Source of the DNA: Gemmatimonadota bacterium
GTDB taxonomy: Bacteria; Gemmatimonadota; Gemmatimonadetes; Longimicrobiales; Gaopeijiaceae
NCBI GenBank assembly: GCA_002724575.1
Contig: PBPC01000003.1
Coordinates: forward strand, 1-57,976
Length of the DNA: 57,976 nt
Reading direction: 5' to 3'
Shown: piece after piece, positions 9,501 to 18,072 of the stretch
Position numbering within the stretch: position 1 is the first letter of the stretch
Layout of the letters: each line of letters opens with the position of its first letter
The notes under the pieces: generated by a model
What the model was told of the DNA's origin: nothing
Databases searched by the model: none
Seen by the model: only the letters and a program-made list of their open reading frames with translations
Translations under genes and position numbers: made by a program

Positions 9501-10328
9501 TTAATCTGATATAACTGGCTGATGTAGGTATACATCACTCTGCGGATAAGGTAATGAGCAACCGGCCTCCTCTAGTCTCTCTTTCAGAGCTCTAGTTAAG
9601 TCCCAACGAACCGACCAATAATCTTGGGTACTCACCCACGGTCTGACCACAAGATTGACGGATGAATCAGCAAGTTCATGAACCGCGACAATCGATTTGG
9701 GCTCATCAAGCACCCTTTCGTCCGATGCTAACAATTCCTCACAAATCCTGACCGCCACACTCAGGTCATCGTCATAGCTCACACCCACAACAAGATCAAC
9801 ACGTCTCGTATCACTTCCAGAATAATTGACGATCGTCTGTCCGAAGATCCTCGAGTTAGGAACCCGGATATGGACGTTATCACCCGTGGTGAGAAGACAA
9901 GTGAAAATCCCCACCTCTCGAACGGTCCCGATACTCCCACCGACCTCAACTGTATCCCCAACATTGAATGGCCGGAAAGTCAGAAGCATCACACCCGCCG
10001 CGAAGTTCGAAAAAGTGTCCTGGAATGCTAGCGCAATGGCTAGACCAGCAGCGCCGAGCACGGCCACGAATGAAGTAGTATTCACACCGAGCACCCCAAC
10101 CGCTGCAATTGCGACAAGCGCGATTGTGGTCACATATACCATCCCGGCAATAAACGGCACCAGAATATCATCCAGCGCAGACGCCTGTAGGGCTTTCATT
10201 GAAAACCGCTTTGCCCATCCCGCGAAAAACCAGCCAACAGCCAGAACTGCAGTCGCACCAGCTAGTTTCGGCGCCCATGTCGCAATCACCGATGTAGCCA
10301 ACTGGAGCAATTCACTCAAATCAAACAT
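9501..10328 (-). CDS. mscS: Small-conductance mechanosensitive channel, MscS family
   Basis: The product (275 residues) is the size of E. coli MscS. It has about three N-terminal membrane helices, and the pore-lining helix and following conserved stretch read GAAGLAIALAFQDTFSNFAA, then FRPFNVGDTVEVGG, which is the MscS signature. The cytoplasmic beta and alpha/beta domain follows. It opens under membrane tension to release solutes on hypo-osmotic shock. I start at ATG 10328, where AGGGG lies six bases upstream. The codon before it is an in-frame TTG. It sits between the two feo loci on the same strand, but nothing in the sequence ties it to metal transport. Confidence 0.94.
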   Translation of the reverse strand: MFDLSELLQLATSVIATWAPKLAGATAVLAVGWFFAGWAKRFSMKALQASALDDILVPFIAGMVYVTTIALVAIAAVGVLGVNTTSFVAVLGAAGLAIALAFQDTFSNFAAGVMLLTFRPFNVGDTVEVGGSIGTVREVGIFTCLLTTGDNVHIRVPNSRIFGQTIVNYSGSDTRRVDLVVGVSYDDDLSVAVRICEELLASDERVLDEPKSIVAVHELADSSVNLVVRPWVSTQDYWSVRWDLTRALKERLEEAGCSLPYPQSDVYLHQPVISD

Positions 10329-10372
10329 CAAGATCCCCTGAAAAAACTGAGTGTTAAGCAGCGATAGTCAGT

Positions 10373-12595
10373 TTAACCCGCCACTAGCCTCCATATCTGC
10401 GCCACTAGAAAGCACACGGTCAACCCCACCGCTAGTGGCATTAGTGTGGCAACCGCAGTCCATTTGGTGCTGCGGGTTTCCTTGTAAATTGTATAGATCG
10501 TTGTAGAACAAGGGTTATGCAAAAGGCTGAAGAGCATCAAGTTGACCCCAGTCAGTAGTGTCCATCCACCGGCTCTCAATAGGTCACCGGTGGCACCTAC
10601 ACTATCGAGTTCAAACATGACACCAGACCCTTCTCCCATAGCAAACCCACCGGTCAACACCGTCAGCATCAGAACCGTTGGAATCACAATTTCATTGGCT
10701 GGGATTGCTACCACGTAAGCCACCAGGATCACGCCATTCATGCCGAGGAGGAGCCCGACGGGATCAAGCCAACTCACCGCATGATGTGCCAGGCTTAGAT
10801 CATTTAAGCTTATGTTCGAAATCAACCAAATCAACGCACCAGCCGGGACCGCGAAAATCACCGCCCGCCAGAGCACAATAAGTGTCCGATCGATAATCGA
10901 GGTATAGAGTGTCTGCCAAACCCGTGGTGGACGATAGGGCGGTAGCTCTAAACTGAAACTCGTCGCTTCCCCACGAAGCACAGTCTGGGACAAGATCCAA
11001 GACGAAAGAAACATCATCATGATCCCCAGGAGTGCGATACCCACAACGGCACCCGCACTGACCAAGCCTCCCAGCTGTGATGGGGCCAAGGCACCAATAA
11101 AGATCGTTGCGATCAGAATCTGAGTTGGCCAGCGGCCATTACATAGAGAAAAATTATTTGTAATGATCGCGACTAGGCGCTCCCGAGGAGAATCAATAAC
11201 ACGGGTAGCCACTACACCGGCTGCGTTACAACCGAACCCCATGCACATCGTCAGAGCCTGTTTACCGTGTGCTCCAGCTTTACGAAAGAGCGAATCGAGA
11301 TTGAACGCTACCCTGGGCAGATAACCAAAATCTTCAAGTAGTGTAAAAAGCGGGAAGAAAATTGCCATCGGTGGTAACATCACAGCTACCACCCAGGCTG
11401 TAGCTAGATACACTCCGTCCAGCAGCAAGCCATCGAGCCACCACGGTACCCCCATACCGATTGCGAGTCCTTTTAGTGCACTATGCCCGTTATCAATTAG
11501 TAGTGTTGCCAACATCGATGACGGAACATTGGCACCTTCGATAGTGATCCAAAAAACTACCGCTAGAATTAGCAGCATAAGAGGAAAACCAAAAATCCGA
11601 CTTGTGAGCCACTCGTCCATCTTTTGGTCAAAAGCGATACCCACCTTCTTGAGCCCCCTCACCTGCACCCGCTGTGATATCTGTTCAGCAACTTGGTAAG
11701 CACGGCGTGTTACAACATCTTGGAAATTCGAGGGAAGACCCCATCTCAGGCTTGTTGCCTTCTTTAGTACCCTATGACGTACTTCGGCCGCAGTAATCTC
11801 CACCAATGCACCTGACTCATCATGAGCCAGTTGACCCAACTCACCGGAGTGAACAGCTCCCTCGACGGCTTCGTCAGCATTTAGGAGCCTAAGAGCCACC
11901 CATCGAGCATTCGGGGTATCTGGAAATGCATTGTGAATCTCCGGAACTAAATGATCTAAGGCAGCTTCAACTTCAGCCGTGTACTGCTCAGCTCGAACCG
12001 CAGTTACAGCATCTGTTCTCAGTGCGACTTCATGTGCAGCTGAGAGAAGATCGTCAATCCCGACCCCTTCCCTAGCGATACCTTGCACAACCGGCACCCC
12101 CAGTTCCCGCTCTAGTTTCACGGGGTCCACAGCGATGCCGTGTCGGCGAGCCTCGTCCACTAAGTTGAGGAACACGACAACTCGGTCAGTGATCTCTAGA
12201 ATCTGCAAGACCAGATTCAGGTTTCTCTCGAGCCGCGAAGCGTCTACAACCACAACGGTCACATCTGGTCGACCGAACAAAACAAAGTCCCGCGCTATTT
12301 CCTCATCCGCACTACCAGCTAGCAGTGAGTACGTTCCAGGCAGGTCGACAACCTTGGCTCGTTTACCCTCGTGAACAAATGCGCCCTCAGCTCGCACCAC
12401 AGTCTTCCCTGGCCAGTTGCCAGTGTGCTGCCGGAGACCGGTAAGCTCATTGAACACTGTGCTCTTCCCGACATTAGGATTTCCTGCGAGCGCGATCAGG
12501 TAATCCCACTTGTCCGTGCTTATGCCTAACCGGACTAGACTCTTTGCGCGATGTTGTGCACAGGAGACACACGGGTCGGCCGTAAGGGTTGGCAT
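10373..12595 (-). CDS. feoB: FeoB-family transporter, divergent gate type
   Basis: This is a second FeoB-family protein of 740 residues. It starts with a short Cys-containing tail (CVSCAQHR), then the GTPase domain: G1 GNPNVGKST, G3 DLPGTYSLL, G4 LNLVDEA. The membrane gates differ from the 7087-9015 paralog: GFGCNAAGVVATR replaces the GxxCxxPAI pattern, and NNFSLCNGRWP replaces PFMTCSARLP. The second gate reads HNPCSTTIYTIYKE. This gate set marks a separate FeoB branch. In Porphyromonas gingivalis one of two FeoB paralogs serves manganese, so the metal here should not be assumed to be iron. The ATG overlaps the stop of the upstream dtxR-like gene (TGATG), so the two are translationally coupled. 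The codon before it is an in-frame TTG. Confidence 0.92.
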   Translation of the reverse strand: MPTLTADPCVSCAQHRAKSLVRLGISTDKWDYLIALAGNPNVGKSTVFNELTGLRQHTGNWPGKTVVRAEGAFVHEGKRAKVVDLPGTYSLLAGSADEEIARDFVLFGRPDVTVVVVDASRLERNLNLVLQILEITDRVVVFLNLVDEARRHGIAVDPVKLERELGVPVVQGIAREGVGIDDLLSAAHEVALRTDAVTAVRAEQYTAEVEAALDHLVPEIHNAFPDTPNARWVALRLLNADEAVEGAVHSGELGQLAHDESGALVEITAAEVRHRVLKKATSLRWGLPSNFQDVVTRRAYQVAEQISQRVQVRGLKKVGIAFDQKMDEWLTSRIFGFPLMLLILAVVFWITIEGANVPSSMLATLLIDNGHSALKGLAIGMGVPWWLDGLLLDGVYLATAWVVAVMLPPMAIFFPLFTLLEDFGYLPRVAFNLDSLFRKAGAHGKQALTMCMGFGCNAAGVVATRVIDSPRERLVAIITNNFSLCNGRWPTQILIATIFIGALAPSQLGGLVSAGAVVGIALLGIMMMFLSSWILSQTVLRGEATSFSLELPPYRPPRVWQTLYTSIIDRTLIVLWRAVIFAVPAGALIWLISNISLNDLSLAHHAVSWLDPVGLLLGMNGVILVAYVVAIPANEIVIPTVLMLTVLTGGFAMGEGSGVMFELDSVGATGDLLRAGGWTLLTGVNLMLFSLLHNPCSTTIYTIYKETRSTKWTAVATLMPLAVGLTVCFLVAQIWRLVAG

Positions 12596-13635
12596 CAATC
12601 AGCTACCTCAACGAGAGACCCTGCTCTTTCGATTCTGATCCATGCAGCCTGGCTCCTGCGCAGAGCGATGAGCGCCCCACGAATCAGATATGCGACTGGA
12701 TCTCCGGCTGCGCTCGCCATCGCTACTCTAATCTCTGTATCCCCGACTACCCCAAGATCGAGAAGACGCCTTCGCTCGCTACCCCGACACGCGGGAGAGA
12801 TGTCAATTACTCGTGCTATCTCTCCAGGCTCTAAGTCGGCCAAAGTCAGGAGCCTACTGCCTGCGTGCTGACCTTCAGGCAGAACCCGCACGGTAATGTT
12901 CAGTGCTTCCACCATATTAATCTGCCGCTGACTACCATCCACTAAAACCCGGACTTGCCGGTTGTCTCGCTCTATTGCTTCAATCCGACCACCGAGTACT
13001 AGACCGTGATCCAGCAACCCAGTGAAGATCTCACGAGGCTCATCCTCCAGGTGGATGACTTCCAACAGTGTTCCTAGCGGGGCTCGGCCCAGACTCAGCT
13101 GCTCGAGTTCTGGCAATTCACCACTAGCTGTCGGAATAGGGTCGCCATGGGGATCCCAACGCGGGTGGCCTAGCCGAGCGGACAAGGCATCAGTCTGCTC
13201 TACCGAAAGGCTGTGTTCCATTATTTCAGCTTCGTCATGCCACTCTACTGCAGGAACCCCCGTCCGATCTGCAAGATACCGTTCCCATAGACGGTGTGTT
13301 CGGACTAGCCGAAGAGCAGATTCTCGCCCAACCTTGGTAAGAGTCAGGCCCTCTCTTCCTGGGTGTACAAAATCTGATTCGGTTAGTCGAGTCACAAGCC
13401 CAGCTGCATCATCAGTTGAGATTGTCAGCCGACCCGCCAGACTTTCCAGCGTTGGTGTCCGACCAACCTGTTCCCACATATAAAAATGCTTCAACGCATC
13501 CTCAATTTGCACCTGTTTCGTCACACGCAAATTCTGTGACAGACGAGCATAGATACCCCTGCGAGGCCAGAATATGACCATCAGCACGGTCACCGAGCCA
13601 GCAAACACCGTAAGAGCGAAAAGCGGATCAACCAT
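12595..13635 (-). CDS. Membrane-anchored DtxR-family regulator fused to FeoA domains
   Basis: The first 25 residues form a membrane helix (LFALTVFAGSVTVLMVIFW) followed by basic residues. Residues 40-110 are a winged helix of DtxR/MntR type (DALKHFYMWEQVGRTPTLES, then LTKVGRESALRLVRTHRLWE). Residues 115-180 have the dimerisation/metal region pattern with EAEIMEHSLSVEQTDAL and HPRWDPHGDPIP. Two FeoA/SH3-like modules follow (about 190-255 and 265-340), the second ending in YLIRGALIALRR. DtxR proteins repress metal-uptake genes when loaded with Fe(II) or Mn(II). Fusion to FeoA and overlap with the second feoB suggest a sensor that may also touch the transporter. A membrane-tethered repressor is unusual. 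The topology, with the wing inside the cell, is inferred from the positive residues after the helix. Confidence 0.88.
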   Translation of the reverse strand: MVDPLFALTVFAGSVTVLMVIFWPRRGIYARLSQNLRVTKQVQIEDALKHFYMWEQVGRTPTLESLAGRLTISTDDAAGLVTRLTESDFVHPGREGLTLTKVGRESALRLVRTHRLWERYLADRTGVPAVEWHDEAEIMEHSLSVEQTDALSARLGHPRWDPHGDPIPTASGELPELEQLSLGRAPLGTLLEVIHLEDEPREIFTGLLDHGLVLGGRIEAIERDNRQVRVLVDGSQRQINMVEALNITVRVLPEGQHAGSRLLTLADLEPGEIARVIDISPACRGSERRRLLDLGVVGDTEIRVAMASAAGDPVAYLIRGALIALRRSQAAWIRIERAGSLVEVAD

Positions 13636-13670
13636 AAGGCAGTGGGTACAACAACTAATGCGTCAGTAAA

Positions 13671-13698
13671 TTTAGGCGGGGCTAAGTTTGGCCCTAAA
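13671..13698. promoter_or_regulatory. Possible DtxR-type operator upstream of the dtxR-feoA fusion
   Basis: TTTAGG (13671-13676) and CCTAAA (13693-13698) form perfect 6-bp inverted arms with a 16-base spacer that itself contains CTAA. Another TTTAGG lies at 13731-13736. DtxR-family operators are often built from TTAGG/CCTAA half-sites, and this one lies 36-63 bases upstream of the regulator's ATG. The spacing differs from the classical 19-bp DtxR site, so the call is weak. Confidence 0.3.
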
Positions 13699-13735
13699 CA
13701 AGGGGCGCGTCAACGCTAGAGCCTACCTATTTTAG

Positions 13736-13903
13736 GATCGTGACGTCCTGCTTTATACCTACGCGAACGCCGAAATGACGGCACGTCTCAGGTTAGCCAC
13801 AGCTTGGAACTGCCTAGCAGAAATCCGTGTGCTCTTGGAGGCGGGATTAGATGCTCACGCTCTCCTAAAGAAAATTCGCTTCACAGACCTCTATGAGTAC
13901 TGA
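13736..13903 (+). pseudogene. Remnant of an ankyrin-repeat protein
   Basis: The frame from 13736 to the TGA at 13901-13903 encodes 55 residues that include LRLATAWNCLAEIRVLLEAG followed by LDAHALLKKIRFTDLYEY. This aligns by eye with one ankyrin repeat of the form TPLHLAA-WNG-AEIVKLLLEAGADxNA, and the preceding YANAEMTA looks like part of another. The Thr-Pro-Leu-His signature is mutated, no start signal is evident, and the piece is far too short to fold as a repeat domain. I read it as the decayed tail of an ankyrin gene. It ends just before the next gene begins. Confidence 0.5.
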
Positions 13904-13961
13904 TAGCAGATCGCTAAGGTTCTTTTCCATGAATAACCCAAACCGGAAGGTGTACCGATCT

Positions 13962-15101
13962 ATGATATCCCGAAACCGTGTCCTAGCTCTTATGGCCCTA
14001 TCTGCCGTATTCGGGCCAGCAACCCTTACAGCACAGGATCAATGGCTTAGCGAAACCAGCTGCTCAGAGGTAGCCCATACCATAGTGAATGAAGGGATCA
14101 CGGCCTGGGGTAACGTTGAGCATGGTCGAGCAAAAGGCATGTATCAGGCAGCACTCGTCGTAGACCCTAACTGCACAGCTGCCAAAATCGCCCTAGCTGA
14201 CATGGCAAACGGCGCAGAATGGGGAACGAGATCCGCCCAAATGGAAGCACTGGCCAACGTCACCGGTACCTCGGCTGAAATGGCTTGGCTTGATGTGATG
14301 AAATCCTCGAATGGGCCGAGTACGGCATACGAAAAGGCACAGGAATCTCCGGATGATGCCCTATTTCATTACTGGGGATCATGGAGTGAAGAATCAGGAC
14401 CAGTGATGGACGCCCTCGCAGCCTTTGCCGAGCGCTTTCCCTCTCTTGCAGCGGGAGCGCTCAACACACTGGCATATGCCTACGCTCAGGGCGACGGTGT
14501 GGACGTTGATGAGGTCAAATCCAGAGAATTCCTCCGTTCTTATTTGAGGTTATACAACGAAGCGAATGCACATGACTCCTTCGCTGAAATCTCCGCCATC
14601 TTCGGCGACTACGAAGGTGCTCTCCGACACCAACAACACGCCGTAGACCGCGGCGGCGCAACCGTATTCGGTGAGCGCGCTGGGATGTACTGGCGTCTCG
14701 GGAATAAAGAGGAATACAGGCAAGCAGTGGTAGCCGCCGTCGAGGTTCTCGCCAATCCCGACGCACTCGAAGAAGAAACTGCTGCAGTCCTATCAGATCA
14801 GTCAGTCATGTGTTTATCAAGCATGGTGCCTTGCTCTGTCATGACCGCTGCGGAATACATGGCCACCGCAGACGGCACGGAATGGCTATCGATGTCCGCG
14901 AATGACATCGACATCATTTTCAATGACGTGATGACCCGCGCTGTCGCGACCCATCACAACACTGGCCAGTACATGCTAGATGGCCAGACTGTGGATTACT
15001 CGGTTCGCGTATCTTCGGTCTGGGAGGTCACGAATCAGGGTGTCAGTTTGATAACCGCAAACTGGGCACCTATGGGTGGTGCAGGCATCCCAGGCAGTTG
15101 A
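13962..15101 (+). CDS. Secreted protein of unknown function, possible TPR/Sel1-like helices
   Basis: From ATG 13962 the product (379 residues) begins with a signal peptide (MISRNRVLALMALSAVFGPA, then TLTAQ). Earlier in-frame ATGs at 13893 and 13929 are possible. The 13893 option overlaps the ankyrin remnant. None of the three has a strong ribosome-binding site. The mature part is largely helical and Ala-rich, with segments such as GRAKGMYQAALVVDPNCTAA and AYAQGDGVDVDEVKSREFL that resemble tetratricopeptide or Sel1-like helices. The last 60 residues look like a beta-rich tail. No catalytic motif is seen. It is transcribed alone and followed by a strong hairpin. Confidence 0.8.
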   Translation: MISRNRVLALMALSAVFGPATLTAQDQWLSETSCSEVAHTIVNEGITAWGNVEHGRAKGMYQAALVVDPNCTAAKIALADMANGAEWGTRSAQMEALANVTGTSAEMAWLDVMKSSNGPSTAYEKAQESPDDALFHYWGSWSEESGPVMDALAAFAERFPSLAAGALNTLAYAYAQGDGVDVDEVKSREFLRSYLRLYNEANAHDSFAEISAIFGDYEGALRHQQHAVDRGGATVFGERAGMYWRLGNKEEYRQAVVAAVEVLANPDALEEETAAVLSDQSVMCLSSMVPCSVMTAAEYMATADGTEWLSMSANDIDIIFNDVMTRAVATHHNTGQYMLDGQTVDYSVRVSSVWEVTNQGVSLITANWAPMGGAGIPGS

Positions 15102-15150
15102 CTGAGGATCTACACCCAGCCTACTGCGCTGGATGATTCTGTCTGAAATA

Positions 15151-15187
15151 ACATGGGCCTACCTCCACTACAGAGGTGGGCCCATGT
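15151..15187. terminator. 15-bp hairpin between convergent genes
   Basis: ACATGGGCCTACCTC (15151-15165) pairs with 15173-15187 through 15 base pairs including one G-U, with a seven-base loop. On the minus strand the stem is followed by TTATTT, so termination of the 15286-15693 gene is plausible. On the plus strand there is no clear T-tract. Confidence 0.65.
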
Positions 15188-15285
15188 CTTCGCGTCCGTG
15201 TTCACGCCGGTATAAAGCAGCACTTCGATGCCCGGAGCGTCTCTAGAAACAGAATTGAGGTATAGGCTAGCGTGACAAGAACGTG

Positions 15286-15693
15286 TTAAGGACGCCTGAT
15301 CACCCATTGGTATTCGAACGGTAAAGACTCTCCGGGACCCAAGGTTCCACTGCGGTCAAACTGGACGGTTCCATCGATAGAAACTGCAAGCCTAACTACC
15401 TCCGGTAATTCACTATTATTAGTGAGTGTAGCCGAAATACGAGCTTCCTCATTTAGTGCATAAACTCGACTGTAGTCTCCGGTGATTTGGACCGTATCGG
15501 CATTACCGAAGACTTTATAATCATCTACTGTCCGGAAGCGGGTCGAGACAACCAAGGAAAGATTCTCTGGTGTAGTTGATTCAACGGTTACGGTAGCACT
15601 CTTGGGTAGATCAGCTGCAGTGCAACCGACCGAAATAAGCAGTATAAGAGTCAGCAAGTGATTTCTTACTATTCTGACACGCTCAACAGTCAT
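15286..15693 (-). CDS. Small secreted protein or lipoprotein of unknown function
   Basis: This 135-residue protein starts with a basic segment and a hydrophobic core ending in a Cys (LLTLILLISVGCTAAD), so it is exported and may be lipidated, although the -3 residue of the lipobox is not ideal. The rest looks like a single beta-sandwich domain (TVQITGDYSRVYALNEEARI, SATLTNNSELPEVVRLAVSI, then GPGESLPFEYQWVI), similar in style to an Ig-like or BsuPI-like fold. I do not recognise a named family. It converges with the 13962-15101 gene and is divergent from the multicopper oxidase. Confidence 0.75.
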   Translation of the reverse strand: MTVERVRIVRNHLLTLILLISVGCTAADLPKSATVTVESTTPENLSLVVSTRFRTVDDYKVFGNADTVQITGDYSRVYALNEEARISATLTNNSELPEVVRLAVSIDGTVQFDRSGTLGPGESLPFEYQWVIRRP

Positions 15694-15839
15694 CTTATTC
15701 CCTGCTCGTTAACCTCACGCTCGCTATTGCCTATTGTCAGAAACAATTACTGCTCCTTCCCTTCTATGGCTTCGCCTGAATAATGTTGGCATCTCCCGCC
15801 CGCCTCGCCGTTAACTGCGCAACACACCATCTTGCCTAT

Positions 15840-18071
15840 ATGCTCAATCTACAACATCCGACTCTTATAGTCTTGCTACTAGCGATCGCCTCTCCGGTCG
15901 CGATCGTAGGACAAATTCCCGACGTATCACCTTTGTGTGCAGATCGTCCCCCGGTAAGGGGGTCAGGACCCTTGCTGACCTCAATTACTGAGAACCCCTC
16001 CCGAACCGGAACTCGGCAAGATCGTCCTGCTTCAGACTTGGTATGTATCGACCTCTTCTCTACTGCGAATGGAGGAGACGCCTTGGGCGTCATTGAGCTA
16101 ACCCGCCCATGGTCTCCCTTCGGGGTCACTGTGACCCCTGAAGGCCATCACCGGCACCAGCTCAGGTCATGGATCAGTGGATTGCCTAACCCTTCGAGCC
16201 TTGGCCCTTATCAAACGTATATCGCTTGGGCGACTCCTCTTGAATTAGATCCTGTCATTAAGCTCGGCCCAGTATCAAACGGGGAGAATAATCTGGGAGA
16301 GGTTTCATTCAATAAATTCATGGTAATTGTTACTGCAGAAACATCGCTTGAAGTAGATCAGCGAAGCGGTCCCCTGATTTTGCGGGGGCGTTCACCTTCG
16401 AGTCGAATGGAGGCACATGATCTTATGGCACTCGCTCCTTCAGCAGAGGCGGGGCCAGTGGAAATGAATCCAGATGAAGACATCTGGGATTTACCCCCAA
16501 TGTACGATGGGGTACCTATGCTTCCTGGGGTTATGGCGACTCGGCCACGATCATCACCTCTCCTTCCCACAAGCACCGCTGATATCCCTTCGGCAGTGCC
16601 TTCCGAAGTTGTTGAACTCCCTGACGGAGGCACACTTGATCTCTTTGCTGGCTTTGTGAGACGTGAGATTCAAGGACGAGAACTAACAATGTTAGCCTTC
16701 AATAATCAACACCCTGGACCGCTTATTAAGGTAAAAAAGGGTGCAACGATCTTTGTGAATTTTACGAACGAAACTTCATTACCCACTGCAGTTCATTGGC
16801 ACGGAGTGCGCCTCGACAACCGTTATGACGGCGTACCTGGATTAACCCAAGAGGCAGTGCAACCTGGGCAGAGATTCCGTTACCAAATTTACTTCAAGGA
16901 TGCAGGCATCTATTGGTATCATCCCCACCACCGAGAAGATATACAACAGGAACTCGGACTTGCAGGAAACATGTTGGTCGCACCCACCTCAACCGACTAC
17001 TACAGTCCTGTAAACCGCGAAGAAATCGTGATGTTGGACGACCTTGTGCTCACAGAAGACGGCATAACTCCGTTTGGGCTTGAGTCACCCAATTACATGT
17101 TGATGGGTCGGTTTGGGAACTTCTTTATCACGAACGGTGAGCCAGAATACAGTCTAGAGGTCAAGGCAGGAGAGGTTGTCCGATTTCATTTTACGAATGC
17201 CTCGAACACAAGAACTTTCAATCTTTCTTTTCGGTCGGGGTCTGAACCGGATGCCGGCACAGTTCCTATCAAGGTTGTAGGCTCCGATGTAGGAAAGCTC
17301 GAACATGAAGTCATTGTCGAAAGTATCGTGCTGGCTCCAGCAGAGCGTTACATCGTCGAAGTATTTTTCGATGAAGCGGGCTCATACGAACTCAGGAACC
17401 ATGTTCAAGGCATCAATCACAGGATGGGCGTGTTCTTGGAGGAAATCACTACTCTGGGATCAATCACGGTGTCCGAATCCCGCACTGAACTTGATCATCA
17501 TCAAGCATTTGAAATACTCCGTACTAACTTAGATGTCATAGCCGATATTGACCGATATCGCAGCCATTTCGAACGCCCTATCGATCACGAGCTGGCTCTA
17601 ACAGTTGAAGTCGATAGCCTTCCCCCAGCGATAGAGCAATCGATGCTCTATGACTGGGTCTACTTCAACCCTGTGGAATGGACCGGAACCATGCCGGTGA
17701 TGAATTGGGCAACCACTGGCGCTGAAGTCGAGTGGGTCCTACGGGATACCGATACAGGCCACGAGAACATGGAGGTCAGCTGGAGTTTTCAGGTTGGCGA
17801 TGTAGTGAAAATTAGAATCCATAATGATCGTGGGGCTTTTCACTCAATGCAGCATCCACTCCATATCCATGGACAACGGTTCCTGATCCTCGAGCAGAAC
17901 GGAGTGGTCAATAAGAATCTGGTCTGGAAGGATACTGTACTGTTGCCGGCAGGGTCATCTACAGACATCCTCCTTGAACTCTCTAACCCCGGACGTTGGA
18001 TGGTGCACTGCCATATTGCGGAGCATCTGGAGTCCGGTATGAAATTCGTTATCGACGTCGAAGGAAATTGA
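15840..18071 (+). CDS. Secreted multicopper oxidase (laccase-like)
   Basis: The enzyme couples one-electron oxidation of a phenol, metal ion or similar substrate to reduction of oxygen. From ATG 15840 (743 residues, signal peptide MLNLQHPTLIVLLLAIASPV) all four copper motifs are present: HWHG (His319/321), YWYHPHH, HPLHIHG, and HCHIAEHLESGM (723-734), which supplies type 1 and type 3 ligands with an axial Met. An in-frame ATG at 15783 would add 19 residues that do not resemble an export signal. About 210 residues precede the first cupredoxin domain and include a small beta domain and a Met/Pro-rich linker (PPMYDGVPMLPGVM). It is followed one base later by an amidohydrolase gene, so the two are co-transcribed. 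Confidence 0.93.
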   Translation: MLNLQHPTLIVLLLAIASPVAIVGQIPDVSPLCADRPPVRGSGPLLTSITENPSRTGTRQDRPASDLVCIDLFSTANGGDALGVIELTRPWSPFGVTVTPEGHHRHQLRSWISGLPNPSSLGPYQTYIAWATPLELDPVIKLGPVSNGENNLGEVSFNKFMVIVTAETSLEVDQRSGPLILRGRSPSSRMEAHDLMALAPSAEAGPVEMNPDEDIWDLPPMYDGVPMLPGVMATRPRSSPLLPTSTADIPSAVPSEVVELPDGGTLDLFAGFVRREIQGRELTMLAFNNQHPGPLIKVKKGATIFVNFTNETSLPTAVHWHGVRLDNRYDGVPGLTQEAVQPGQRFRYQIYFKDAGIYWYHPHHREDIQQELGLAGNMLVAPTSTDYYSPVNREEIVMLDDLVLTEDGITPFGLESPNYMLMGRFGNFFITNGEPEYSLEVKAGEVVRFHFTNASNTRTFNLSFRSGSEPDAGTVPIKVVGSDVGKLEHEVIVESIVLAPAERYIVEVFFDEAGSYELRNHVQGINHRMGVFLEEITTLGSITVSESRTELDHHQAFEILRTNLDVIADIDRYRSHFERPIDHELALTVEVDSLPPAIEQSMLYDWVYFNPVEWTGTMPVMNWATTGAEVEWVLRDTDTGHENMEVSWSFQVGDVVKIRIHNDRGAFHSMQHPLHIHGQRFLILEQNGVVNKNLVWKDTVLLPAGSSTDILLELSNPGRWMVHCHIAEHLESGMKFVIDVEGN

Positions 18072-18072
18072 G

